Below are positions 1 through 7,616 of a stretch of DNA of 64,000 nt, piece by piece (the stretch's first letter is position 1; every line of letters starts with the position of its first letter). Source of the stretch: Thermomicrobiales bacterium (GTDB lineage: Bacteria > Chloroflexota > Chloroflexia > Thermomicrobiales > UBA6265); the NCBI GenBank assembly GCA_041390825.1, contig JAWKPF010000013.1:62001-126000 (forward strand), given 5' to 3'. Below the pieces are notes generated by a model that saw only the letters and a program-made list of their open reading frames with translations, was not told where the DNA came from and did no database searches. The position numbers were made by a program, and so were the translations under genes.

Positions 1-1
1 C

Positions 2-307
2 ACATTGCTCGCCGCGATCGTTCTTGCCATCCTGGCGATGGCCGTTGGGTACCTGGTCAGCTTTGGTCCAGAAAAGACCAGAACCACCACAGCCACCCTG
101 GCGCCGATCAGGAATGCAGGACCAGTATTTGCGGCCATTGGCATCGCCTTCAACAACGACCCGGATATTTTGGCGGCGCTTGCCGGTATCCTGATACTGG
201 GAAGCATCATTCCGCTGGTCGTTTCCGGAGCGCTTGGAAAGCGGCGCACACTCCCCGGTGAGGATGCCGCGGATGCCGCGCCAACCGCCGCGTCCCCAGC
301 AACCTAG
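2..307 (+). CDS. C-terminal part of a BASS-type (bile acid:Na+ symporter-like) membrane transporter, 5' truncated
   Basis: The reading frame is open from the window edge, so the gene starts upstream. The roughly 100 visible residues hold two or three hydrophobic segments (about 1-20, 35-55 and 60-78) and end in an Ala/Pro/Asp-rich soluble tail. The stretch RNAGPVFAAIGIAF resembles the conserved C-terminal helix of bile-acid:sodium symporter and arsenite-exporter-like proteins, where an N-x-G-x-A pattern lines the transport path. The substrate cannot be inferred from this fragment. Another polytopic membrane family with a similar helix remains possible. The next gene on the same strand starts 120 bases downstream behind its own ribosome binding site. 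Confidence 0.5.
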   Translation, partial: TLLAAIVLAILAMAVGYLVSFGPEKTRTTTATLAPIRNAGPVFAAIGIAFNNDPDILAALAGILILGSIIPLVVSGALGKRRTLPGEDAADAAPTAASPAT

Positions 308-427
308 AACACCGATCGATCAGGTATCGGCGCCTAGTTCGAAAGGAGCGCGACTACCCTATTTCTTCGTTTTCACCGATCTGACTGTCGATAGTCGATG
401 CAATGCATGACGTGAAAGGAAACGAGC

Positions 428-2785
428 GTGCCAAAAGACACCATCAACCGACAAACGTTGCCGATCGCCGATACGAAACATGTCGGTTTGACGACGTATG
501 ACGCCAGCGACCCGAACTCGAAGTTCCCGCCGATCGAGCTCTTGCGCCCGCCTGCTGGTGCGCCGAATGTCCTGATCGTGCTGATCGACGATGCCGGCTT
601 CGGCTCATCCAGCGCGTTTGGCGGTCCATGCCGCACTCCGGCCGCCGAAAAACTGGCCGAAGGCGGTCTGAAGTTCAACCGGTTTCACACCACCGCGCTC
701 TGCTCACCCACGCGAGCGGCACTGCTGAGCGGGCGCAATCACCATTCGGTCAACATGGGCGGTATCACCGAGATCGCCACCTCCGCGCCCGGCAACACCT
801 CGATTCGTCCCAAAGAGAAAGCGCCGCTGGCCGAGATTCTCAAGCTGAACGGTTTTGCCACCGCTCACTTTGGCAAGTGCCATGAGGTGCCGGTGTGGGA
901 AACCAGCCCGGTGGGTCCCTTCGATCATTGGCCAACCGGCAGCGGGTTTCAGTACTTCTATGGCTTTGTCGCTGGCGAGTGCAACCAGTGGTACCCCACC
1001 CTCTATGAAGGAACCACTCCGGTGGAGCCGGACAAGACCCCTGAGGAGGGCTATCACCTGGTCGACGACATGACGACCAAGGCGATCAAGTGGATCCGCC
1101 AGCAGAAATCGCTGACGCCCGACCAGCCCTTCTTCGTCTATTTCGCTCCCGGCGCCACTCATGCGCCGCACCACGTTCCGCAGGACTGGATCGAGAAGAA
1201 CAAGGGCCGTTTCGATCAAGGTTGGGACAAGCTGCGTGAAGAGACCTTCGCGCGGCAGAAGGAGCTGGGTGTCATTCCGCAGGACGCGGTGTTGACGCCA
1301 CGCCCGGACGAAATTCCCGCATGGGATGACATGCCGGAGGATATGAAGCCGGTCCTGCGGCGCGAGATGGAATGCTATTCGGCGTATATGGAGTACACCG
1401 ACGAGCATGTCGGCCGGCTCTTCGCCGCGCTGGACGATCTCGGCATCACGGACGACACGCTGATCTACTACATCGTGGGCGACAACGGAGCTTCGGCGGA
1501 AGGCACCATCAACGGGTGCTTCAACGAGATGGCGAACTTCAATGGTCTGGGCGCCATCGAATCGGCGGAGTACCTGATGGGCAAGCTCGACGAGTTCGGC
1601 GGACCGGATTCGTACAACCACTTTGCGGTCGGCTGGGCGCATGCCATGGACACCCCCTACCAGTGGACCAAGCAGGTCGCCTCGCACTGGGGCGGAACCC
1701 GCAATGGCACCATCGTGCACTGGCCCAAGGGGATCAAGGCGAAGCAGGAGATCCGCCCACAGTTCACCCATGTCATCGACATCGCACCGACGGTGCTCGA
1801 GGTGACCGGCATTCCCACGCCGACGATGGTCAACGGCATCCAGCAGGCGCCGCTGGAAGGTTTCAGCATGGCGTATGCCTTCGACGACGCCGATGCGCCC
1901 GAAGTGCACGACTTGCAGTACTTCGAGATGTTCGCGAACCGCGGTATCTACCATCAGGGATGGACCGCGGTCACCCGGCACAGCATCCCGTGGGATCTGG
2001 TTGCCCAGCCGGTGCCGTTCGACGATGACACCTGGGAGCTCTATGGACCGGATGACTGGACCCAGTCCAACAATCTGGCGAAGCAGAACCCGGAGAAGCT
2101 GGCCGAGCTGCAACGGCTCTGGTTGATCGAAGCGGTCAAGTACAGCGTGCTGCCGATGGACGACCGCCGGGCGCAGCGTCTGGTGCCGGAGCAAGCAGGG
2201 CGACCGAATCTGATCAAAGGCAAGTCGCAGATCCTGTTCGGCGGCATGGGGCGTCTGGGAGAGAACTGCGTCATCAACACCAAGAACAAGTCATTCTCGG
2301 TGACCGCGGAGATCGAGGTGCCCGAGGGTGGCGCCGAGGGCGTGATCATCTCCCAGGGCGCCAGCATCGGCGGTTGGAGTCTCTACGCCAAGGACGGCAA
2401 GCTGAAGTATTGCTACAACGTCTGCGGAGTGCAGCACTTCTTCGCCGAAGCGGACAGCGCCATCCCCAGCGGCACCCACCAGGCGCGCATGGAATTCGCC
2501 TACGATGGCGGTGGTCTGGGCAAGGGTGGCACCGCCACGCTCTATGTGGACGGCAAGAAGGTGGGCGAAGGGAAGATCGGGCTCACCCAGGCGATGATCT
2601 TCTCGGCCGATGAAACCTGCGATATCGGCGTCGACACCGCTTCCCCGGTGTCACCCGACTACGGCCAGCGCGGCAATGCCTTCAATGGCGAGGTCAACTG
2701 GGTGCAGATCGATACCGGCGACGACGATCACAGCCATCTGATTTCGCCAGAGGATCGTCTCAGCGTGGCGATGGCGCGCCAGTAA
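428..2785 (+). CDS. Arylsulfatase (type I, formylglycine-dependent) with C-terminal LamG-like domain
   Basis: Sulfatases of this family hydrolyse sulfate esters using a formylglycine made from Cys or Ser in C/S-x-P-x-R. Here the motif CSPTR is at residues 92-96, and the metal-binding LIDDAGFG lies at about 52-59. A second metal site, VGDNGASAEG, lies near residue 350. The last 160 residues look like a concanavalin/LamG-type beta-sandwich (SFSVTAEIEVPEGG onwards), as in other large arylsulfatases. There is no signal peptide, so it is probably cytosolic. The GTG start follows an AAGGA ribosome binding site 7 bases away. With 785 residues it matches the long arylsulfatase subfamily. No formylglycine-generating enzyme gene is present in the window, so it must be supplied elsewhere. 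Substrate unknown. Confidence 0.93.
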   Translation: MPKDTINRQTLPIADTKHVGLTTYDASDPNSKFPPIELLRPPAGAPNVLIVLIDDAGFGSSSAFGGPCRTPAAEKLAEGGLKFNRFHTTALCSPTRAALLSGRNHHSVNMGGITEIATSAPGNTSIRPKEKAPLAEILKLNGFATAHFGKCHEVPVWETSPVGPFDHWPTGSGFQYFYGFVAGECNQWYPTLYEGTTPVEPDKTPEEGYHLVDDMTTKAIKWIRQQKSLTPDQPFFVYFAPGATHAPHHVPQDWIEKNKGRFDQGWDKLREETFARQKELGVIPQDAVLTPRPDEIPAWDDMPEDMKPVLRREMECYSAYMEYTDEHVGRLFAALDDLGITDDTLIYYIVGDNGASAEGTINGCFNEMANFNGLGAIESAEYLMGKLDEFGGPDSYNHFAVGWAHAMDTPYQWTKQVASHWGGTRNGTIVHWPKGIKAKQEIRPQFTHVIDIAPTVLEVTGIPTPTMVNGIQQAPLEGFSMAYAFDDADAPEVHDLQYFEMFANRGIYHQGWTAVTRHSIPWDLVAQPVPFDDDTWELYGPDDWTQSNNLAKQNPEKLAELQRLWLIEAVKYSVLPMDDRRAQRLVPEQAGRPNLIKGKSQILFGGMGRLGENCVINTKNKSFSVTAEIEVPEGGAEGVIISQGASIGGWSLYAKDGKLKYCYNVCGVQHFFAEADSAIPSGTHQARMEFAYDGGGLGKGGTATLYVDGKKVGEGKIGLTQAMIFSADETCDIGVDTASPVSPDYGQRGNAFNGEVNWVQIDTGDDDHSHLISPEDRLSVAMARQ

Positions 2786-2906
2786 GAGCGGGCCCATTCG
2801 CCGCTGGGGCAGGTTCGCGCTTGCCAAAAGCAGGCGACGCTCCAGCGCTCGGTTCGCCGACTCGGGCCATGCCCGGTTGGTCGATTCCGAACCATGTAGC
2901 AAGATT

Positions 2907-2933
2907 GCTCGGCGCCGAATTTCGGCGCCGAGC
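2907..2933. terminator. Perfect hairpin downstream of the arylsulfatase gene
   Basis: A 12-bp perfect stem (GCTCGGCGCCGA and its complement) closes a 3-base ATT loop, about 120 bases past the sulfatase stop. There is no clear T tract, so it may act as a weak or factor-assisted terminator. The rest of the 2786-3084 gap shows no coding sequence. Confidence 0.5.
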
Positions 2934-3084
2934 GTCTCTTCGCGGCATGCGATAGTAGCGCGCGTTGTCTCGATCGTGGTAAATCCTTCCGATTCGACGC
3001 GATCGCGGAAAGCACGAAACAGGGGTAGCGCGTGACCGAACCGAAGGGCTTCCCCGCACGCCCAGAGCACCCGGGGTTGGATCG

Positions 3085-3858
3085 ATGACCATGGATGACA
3101 TCCCGCTTTGGCTTCTCTTCATTGGCACGGTGGTCATCGTGCTGGGCATCATCGAGCTGGGGTACCTGGTCGGCAAGGAAGCGCGCCGCAGACGAGAAGA
3201 GGAGAAAGAGGCTCCGGTTTCCGCTATCGCCGGTACGGTGCTGGCCTTGCTGGCTTTCGTTCTGGCATTCACCTTTGGCATCGTCTCGAATCGATATGAC
3301 ACCCGCCGGGAGCTCGTTCAGGAGCAGGCGAACGCGATCAGCACCGCCTACGATCGAACGGATTTTCTGCCAGAGGCGATGGGCAACGAGTCGAAGGATC
3401 TCTTCCGAACCTACGTCGACACCCTCATTTTTGTGAGCAACGCCGACAATATGGCCGATCTCCCGGCCAAGATCGGCGAGCTCGAAGCCATCCAATCACA
3501 ACTCTGGGAAATTGCGGTGGCGAATGTGCGCGCCGGCGACAATTCCGATATCTCTGCGCTCTATGTCGATTCGCTCAACCAGATGAATGAGGTGTTTGCC
3601 ACGCGGGTGACCGTTGCCGTGGAGTCGCGGTTGCCGAACGAGTTATGGATCATGCTCTACCTGCTGGTTGGCTTTGCGATGTTCTCGGTGGGGTACCAGA
3701 CCGCGATAGCCAACTCGCAGCGGACCTGGGTGCTCGTCGCGCTGGCATTGTCGTTCTCGATCGTGATCGTGCTGATCGCCGCGCTGGACAATCCGGAGCG
3801 TGGCTATATCGCCGTCTCGCAACAGCCATTGCGCGAAGCGCTTTCCAGAATGACCTGA
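3085..3858 (+). CDS. DUF4239/bestrophin-like integral membrane protein
   Basis: The 257-residue protein has two N-terminal membrane segments (about 8-30 and 48-70) separated by a charged cytoplasmic loop (EARRRREEEKE), and two C-terminal segments (about 188-206 and 212-232). A soluble helical domain lies between the pairs. The stretch TFGIVSNRYDTRRELVQEQA just after the second helix is typical of the DUF4239 bestrophin-like family, in which an R-Y-(D/E)-R-R patch follows the membrane helix. The cellular role of the family is poorly known; bestrophins are anion channels. The start is an ATG, with another ATG two codons later. No operon partner: the facing gene is convergent. Confidence 0.75.
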   Translation: MTMDDIPLWLLFIGTVVIVLGIIELGYLVGKEARRRREEEKEAPVSAIAGTVLALLAFVLAFTFGIVSNRYDTRRELVQEQANAISTAYDRTDFLPEAMGNESKDLFRTYVDTLIFVSNADNMADLPAKIGELEAIQSQLWEIAVANVRAGDNSDISALYVDSLNQMNEVFATRVTVAVESRLPNELWIMLYLLVGFAMFSVGYQTAIANSQRTWVLVALALSFSIVIVLIAALDNPERGYIAVSQQPLREALSRMT

Positions 3859-3929
3859 ACCTTCCCCACATGCGCGTCTGCCATACCGCGCGGCAGACCT
3901 GGGCGCCAACCAACGCACATGCGGAGAAA

Positions 3930-3960
3930 GACCGATCCGGGGGCGGAACCCGGATCGGTC
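3930..3960. terminator. Hairpin terminator between convergent genes
   Basis: A 12-bp perfect stem (GACCGATCCGGG with its complement) closes a 7-base loop. It lies 70 bases past the DUF4239-like gene and 77 bases before the stop of the convergent minus-strand gene, so it can serve both directions. Confidence 0.6.
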
Positions 3961-4036
3961 GCGCGTCGCCGTCTTGCCGGCGGCGTGGAAGGTAGCGGCG
4001 CGGACCTGGACGCGCGCGCCGCCGGAATGGGGTTGC

Positions 4037-4507
4037 CTAGAAGCGGCCCATGCGCCGGGCGGCGCGGCGGTCGCGCCGGTGCATTCCCGCAACCGAGACT
4101 GGCGAGAGCGGGCGCCCAATGACATCGATGAAGAGCGCGGATTCTCCGCCGGCGGCGGGCATATCGCCGTCGAGAATGTCGACGCCATAAGTGAGCGTGG
4201 TCCCCGACAACTCGGGATGCGTCAGCACGACGACCACGTCCTGGACGTGATCGGATTGGAAGATCGAGAGCACAGCATTCGGCGGATTGGAGGCGAAGCT
4301 GTCCTCCCCTTGTCCCCACGAATCGATGAACTCGCCGGAGGGAATGTGGCCGGTGACGCGGTCGGGCCGGTCGGAGAACATGAGCGCGGTCGGTGTGAGA
4401 CCGTGCAGGGTCAGAACGCCGTCGGCGTAGGACATACCGGACGCGGTTTGGACGAATAGCGCTTCGATTTCGTCAGGTCGTGCAGTGCTGATGGGATCAG
4501 CGGCCAT
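4037..4507 (-). CDS. Conserved hypothetical protein (ALFVQTA...GVLTLHG family)
   Basis: The predicted protein is about 156 residues from MAADPISTARPDEIEALFVQ. The core ALFVQTASGMSYADGVLTL followed by FSDRPDRVTGHIPSGEFIDSW resembles a conserved bacterial domain of unknown function, often in exported or periplasmic proteins, in which FSDRP and GH are invariant. No signal peptide is visible in this copy. The C terminus is very basic (HRRDRRAARRMGRF). I chose the ATG at 4507 because the family core begins close to it and AAAGG lies 8-12 bases upstream; an in-frame ATG 20 codons earlier would add a basic, unrelated leader. Function not known. Confidence 0.7.
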   Translation of the reverse strand: MAADPISTARPDEIEALFVQTASGMSYADGVLTLHGLTPTALMFSDRPDRVTGHIPSGEFIDSWGQGEDSFASNPPNAVLSIFQSDHVQDVVVVLTHPELSGTTLTYGVDILDGDMPAAGGESALFIDVIGRPLSPVSVAGMHRRDRRAARRMGRF

Positions 4508-4638
4508 GGTGAGAATGCCTTTACTGGTTGGACGTCGATCGCCCTTGCGATCGGGAATGCTCTGCATCCATTCCTACTATCTGGTGTACGGCGCGGGAGG
4601 GCCATGGCGCAAAGGATGTATTTGGCCTGGGGTCCCGG

Positions 4639-5613
4639 TCAGTCGATCCAGCCACGGCGTTTGAAGGCGTACCAGATCGCTCCGCCAACCAACACCATGG
4701 TGACCACCGAAACGAGATAGCCAATGTAGGGTGAGACACTTGGCTCGCGGGACAGGCTGATACCCAGGATGGTGGGAAAGAGGGCGACGGCTGTGAGGAT
4801 GATCGACCAAACCGTCAGCAGCTTGAGAATGCGGTTCAGATTGTCGGATTTGAGCGATTCGAAGGTCGTCAGGATGTCGGGCAGGAGACTCAGATCCTGG
4901 TCGATCTCATCCACCGCGCTCTGCAGTTTGTGCTTGATATCGAGCGCTCCGTCTTGCAGGTCCGGATTGAGCACGAAGGGGTTTGGCGTCTCTCGCGAAC
5001 CAATGAGCGTGGCCTCCGGCGCGATGACCCGCCGCAAGGCGATCAGTTGCCGGCGGAGCTGGTAGAGGTCGGCGATCGCCTCTTGCTGTTCCTGTTGCAA
5101 GACACGTTCTTCGAGTATTTCCACCCGCTGGCGAACTTCTTTGACGACCTGTAGGTAGTGATCGGCGATGGATTCCAACAGGGCAAAGACGATGGCTGCA
5201 ATCTCGACACCATAGCGCCGCAGGGCGCGGTCGACGTGCTCGGTTACTTGCGCGATACGCGGCGAGGCGCCATCGAGCACACTGATGAGATAACGAGTCG
5301 AGAAGAGCAGCACGCCTTCCCGTTTCTCGAGTTGGGACGTATCGTCCGACAGCGTGACATCGTAGAAGACCGTCAGCATGTATGTCTGAAACCGTGAGGC
5401 GCGCGGTCCGATATGCGTACGGGAAAGATGCTCGGTTGCAAGCTCGCCGAGTCCCAACAGATCACTCAGGAATTCGAGATCTTCAGGGTTCGGCCGTCGA
5501 TCGAAGTGAACCCAGACGGAGGCGTTCTCGTCGCGATACGCCCGCGCGAGCTCGTCTTCCGCGCGCGCGCGGGCGATCGATCCGTTGGCTCGAATGATGA
5601 GCATGTGAACCAT
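4639..5613 (-). CDS. CorA-like divalent cation transporter lacking the GMN signature
   Basis: CorA proteins form pentameric Mg2+/Co2+ channels in the inner membrane. This protein of about 324 residues has the expected plan: an N-terminal alpha/beta domain, long helices with coiled-coil character (EILEERVLQQEQQEAIADLY), and two C-terminal membrane helices ending in a basic tail (KRRGWID). The first helix ends in FPTILGISLSREP, where the family normally has Y/F-G-M-N. The selectivity motif is thus replaced by G-I-S, so cation selection or transport may be altered. The start is uncertain: ATG at 5613 or 5604, both with poor ribosome binding sites. It stands alone between the upstream SnoaL-like genes and the convergent end of the hypothetical gene. 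Confidence 0.8.
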   Translation of the reverse strand: MVHMLIIRANGSIARARAEDELARAYRDENASVWVHFDRRPNPEDLEFLSDLLGLGELATEHLSRTHIGPRASRFQTYMLTVFYDVTLSDDTSQLEKREGVLLFSTRYLISVLDGASPRIAQVTEHVDRALRRYGVEIAAIVFALLESIADHYLQVVKEVRQRVEILEERVLQQEQQEAIADLYQLRRQLIALRRVIAPEATLIGSRETPNPFVLNPDLQDGALDIKHKLQSAVDEIDQDLSLLPDILTTFESLKSDNLNRILKLLTVWSIILTAVALFPTILGISLSREPSVSPYIGYLVSVVTMVLVGGAIWYAFKRRGWID

Positions 5614-5780
5614 GAGCGCGATCTCTGATGCACGAGCGGCCGGCCACCGTTGCCGAGACAACCTTCGCCCCAGACTGCCGAAATGGCTATGCCGCGAAGG
5701 ATGTATTCACAGGCGGACGGATGTGAAAGCGGTTTTGGGTGTTGGATTTGCCGGTTTGGGCTTCTGCTCGAATGCTGAGC

Positions 5781-5815
5781 GAAGAGCGCCTGGACAGTTT
5801 GTCCAGACGCTCTTC
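5781..5815. terminator. Hairpin terminator
   Basis: A 16-base arm (GAAGAGCGCCTGGACA) pairs with its downstream copy through 15 base pairs and one C/A mismatch, around a 3-base loop. It lies 33 bases past the stop of the minus-strand SnoaL-like gene and is probably its terminator. Confidence 0.6.
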
Positions 5816-5847
5816 TGATGAACCAGAGACTGGGATGGCCTCAACGA

Positions 5848-6399
5848 TCAGGCGGCGGGGGTGGCCTCCGCTTCGGGCGCGATGGGAATGAGCCCCATTT
5901 GCTCGAGGCGGCCGAAGTGATCCGCTTCCGACCAGCTCTCGGCCACGAGGCCACAGTCGAGCCGCATGATATTGATGCCCGTCCAGGTGACCGTGTCCAG
6001 CGAACCTGGAACACCCATGAAGTCGCCTTCCTGGATGCCGATGGCGATCCAGCGGATGATAACGGTGTCACCCGCGAGCCAAACCTGGTCGATCGTGCCG
6101 CGAACTCCCGGGATGGCGGCAAAGAAGGCATCGAGGGCGGCTGCGAACTCTTCGGAGCCTTCACTATCGACGCCGATGCCCCAGTGATGGATGGCGTCCG
6201 GCGTGTAGAGGGCGGTGACCTGCGCGGAGTCGTGCGAGTTCCAGGCCGTGAAGTAGGCAGTCGCCCAGGCGGCCGCTTCCTCTTCGGTCAAAGGCGGGCA
6301 GGGAGTTGCGTCCTGGGCAACAATCTGAGAACTGCCAAACAATCCTGCGCATGCACATATGGTGAGCAACGCCGCAATCGATCGGTAAATTGTCCGCAC
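5848..6399 (-). CDS. Secreted SnoaL-like (NTF2 fold) protein, copy 2 of a tandem pair
   Basis: An N-terminal signal peptide (about 1-28, ending SSQIVAQ) precedes a SnoaL/ester-cyclase-like NTF2 domain: WATAYFTAWNSHDSAQVTALY, then HHWGIGVDS, then IIRWIAIGIQEGDFMGVPGS. Such domains are seen in polyketide cyclases, but most secreted relatives have no known substrate. The paralogue just upstream (6472-7026) shares most of the mature sequence, including QDATPCPP after the signal peptide and the LEQMGLIPI tail. The 72-base gap and same direction suggest a tandem duplication and possible co-transcription. I see two Cys in the mature protein (CPP and LDCGL), perhaps a disulfide. Confidence 0.82.
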   Translation of the reverse strand: MRTIYRSIAALLTICACAGLFGSSQIVAQDATPCPPLTEEEAAAWATAYFTAWNSHDSAQVTALYTPDAIHHWGIGVDSEGSEEFAAALDAFFAAIPGVRGTIDQVWLAGDTVIIRWIAIGIQEGDFMGVPGSLDTVTWTGINIMRLDCGLVAESWSEADHFGRLEQMGLIPIAPEAEATPAA

Positions 6400-6471
6400 C
6401 GGTGACCTCCTTCGAACCTTTTGTCGCTACGAGCATCCGGCGTACCGGGCTCATCCTCGGGACCACGATGT

Positions 6472-7026
6472 TCAGGAAGTGGGCGTGGCTTCCGCATCGG
6501 CGCCAATGGGGATGAGTCCCATTTGCTCGAGGCGGCTGAAGTGATCGGCCTCTGACCACGTCTCGACCACAAGCCCACAATTGAGCTGCAGAACCTTGAT
6601 ACCGGTAAACGTCACGGTATCGAGTGAGCCGGGTACACCCATGAGGTCGCCTTCCTGGATGCCGATAGCGATCCAGCGGATGATAACGGTGTCGTCCGCG
6701 AGCCACACTCTGTCAACGGTGTAGTGGAGGCTGGAAAAAGCGGCGAAATACGTTTCGAGCGAGGCGGCAAGCTCTTCGGAGCCTTCGCTATCTGCGCCGA
6801 TACCCCAATGATGAATACCGTCGGGCGCGTAAAGCGCGGTGACCTGGGCAGGGTCGTGCGAGTTCCATGCACCGAAGTAGGTGTTTGCCCAGGCGACGGC
6901 TTCTTCCTCCGTCATGGGAGGGCACGGCGTTGCATCCTGGGCGGTCGTTCCGCGCGCCACCATCGGCACGGCAACCACTGCCAGCAAGAGGGCAAACCCG
7001 ACCGAGTGAGAGATGAAACGTGTCAC
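6472..7026 (-). CDS. Secreted SnoaL-like (NTF2 fold) protein, copy 1 of a tandem pair
   Basis: The signal peptide is MTRFISHSVGFALLLAVVAV and onward, with cleavage likely after GTTAQ. The mature protein has the same NTF2-like core as its neighbour: NTYFGAWNSHDPAQVTALYA, HHWGIGADSEGSEE and FSRLEQMGLIPIGAD. The two mature domains look about 75 percent identical by eye, while the signal peptides differ. That is the usual pattern after duplication with purifying selection on the exported domain. An AGGAG site lies just upstream of the ATG (GAAAGGAGCCAACGGTGACA on the minus strand). Ligand or reaction is not predictable from sequence. Confidence 0.82.
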   Translation of the reverse strand: MTRFISHSVGFALLLAVVAVPMVARGTTAQDATPCPPMTEEEAVAWANTYFGAWNSHDPAQVTALYAPDGIHHWGIGADSEGSEELAASLETYFAAFSSLHYTVDRVWLADDTVIIRWIAIGIQEGDLMGVPGSLDTVTFTGIKVLQLNCGLVVETWSEADHFSRLEQMGLIPIGADAEATPTS

Positions 7027-7195
7027 CGTTGGCTCCTTTCATCTTCCGACGCGTGTGACCGGCGCATTTCGTCTGCGCAAGCGGAAAACTTGGGTGCTTC
7101 CCCATTCTACGGGAAAACGACGGTGGTGTCCGCACTCGGGATGCCGGCTGCGATTTCTGGCATCTCAGCGTGGCGATCGCGATCGACCGAACCAG

Positions 7196-7516
7196 CTACA
7201 TGGATTGCCTGACGACAAGGCGGTTCGGTTCGACCGAGACGATTTCCATCGAGATGTTTCCGATGCGGCTGCCGGGAAGCTCGATCTGGAGCCGAGCGGG
7301 CGCCTCGAAGACCCAACGTCCGCGGATTGTCTCCATACGGTCGGTGGGTCCAATGCCGTAGTACACAGCTTCTCCGTCTGGCAACAGCTCGAATCCTGCT
7401 CGACCCCGTGCCGGGGGAAGTGGATAGGTCGCCGGTCGATACACGGTCAGGTCTGCCTGGTCTTCCTCCTGGGCGCGAACCCAATGCTGCAGCGTGTCCC
7501 GCGGTGGCGATGACAT
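7196..7516 (-). CDS. Small conserved hypothetical protein (lipocalin-like fragment family)
   Basis: About 106 residues from MSSPPRDTLQHWVRAQEEDQ. It has the pattern W-(V)-x-(S/A)-x-EED...VYRPATYPLPPARGR.GFELLPDG....GIGPTDR......W. This recurs in small cytosolic proteins annotated as hypothetical or lipocalin-like, probably a small beta-barrel. The ATG at 7516 was preferred because everything upstream in the frame overlaps the end of the peptidase gene in another register and looks non-coding. It follows the M28 peptidase gene by 100 bases on the same strand and may be the last gene of that transcript. Function unknown. Confidence 0.65.
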   Translation of the reverse strand: MSSPPRDTLQHWVRAQEEDQADLTVYRPATYPLPPARGRAGFELLPDGEAVYYGIGPTDRMETIRGRWVFEAPARLQIELPGSRIGNISMEIVSVEPNRLVVRQSM

Positions 7517-7616
7517 GGGTGTTCCTCTCACATGGCCGAGCAGATGGCCCTCGTGCAATTGGTTTGGAGTTGAGTTTTCACGCTGATTCGTGGCTTCTGT
7601 CGACTTCTCCAGCCAA

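Noticed and set aside
704..2194. Long minus-strand frame opposite the arylsulfatase gene
   Set aside because: Arg/His/Leu-rich composition typical of the antisense of a GC-rich gene, with no domain; the sulfatase on the other strand is unmistakable.
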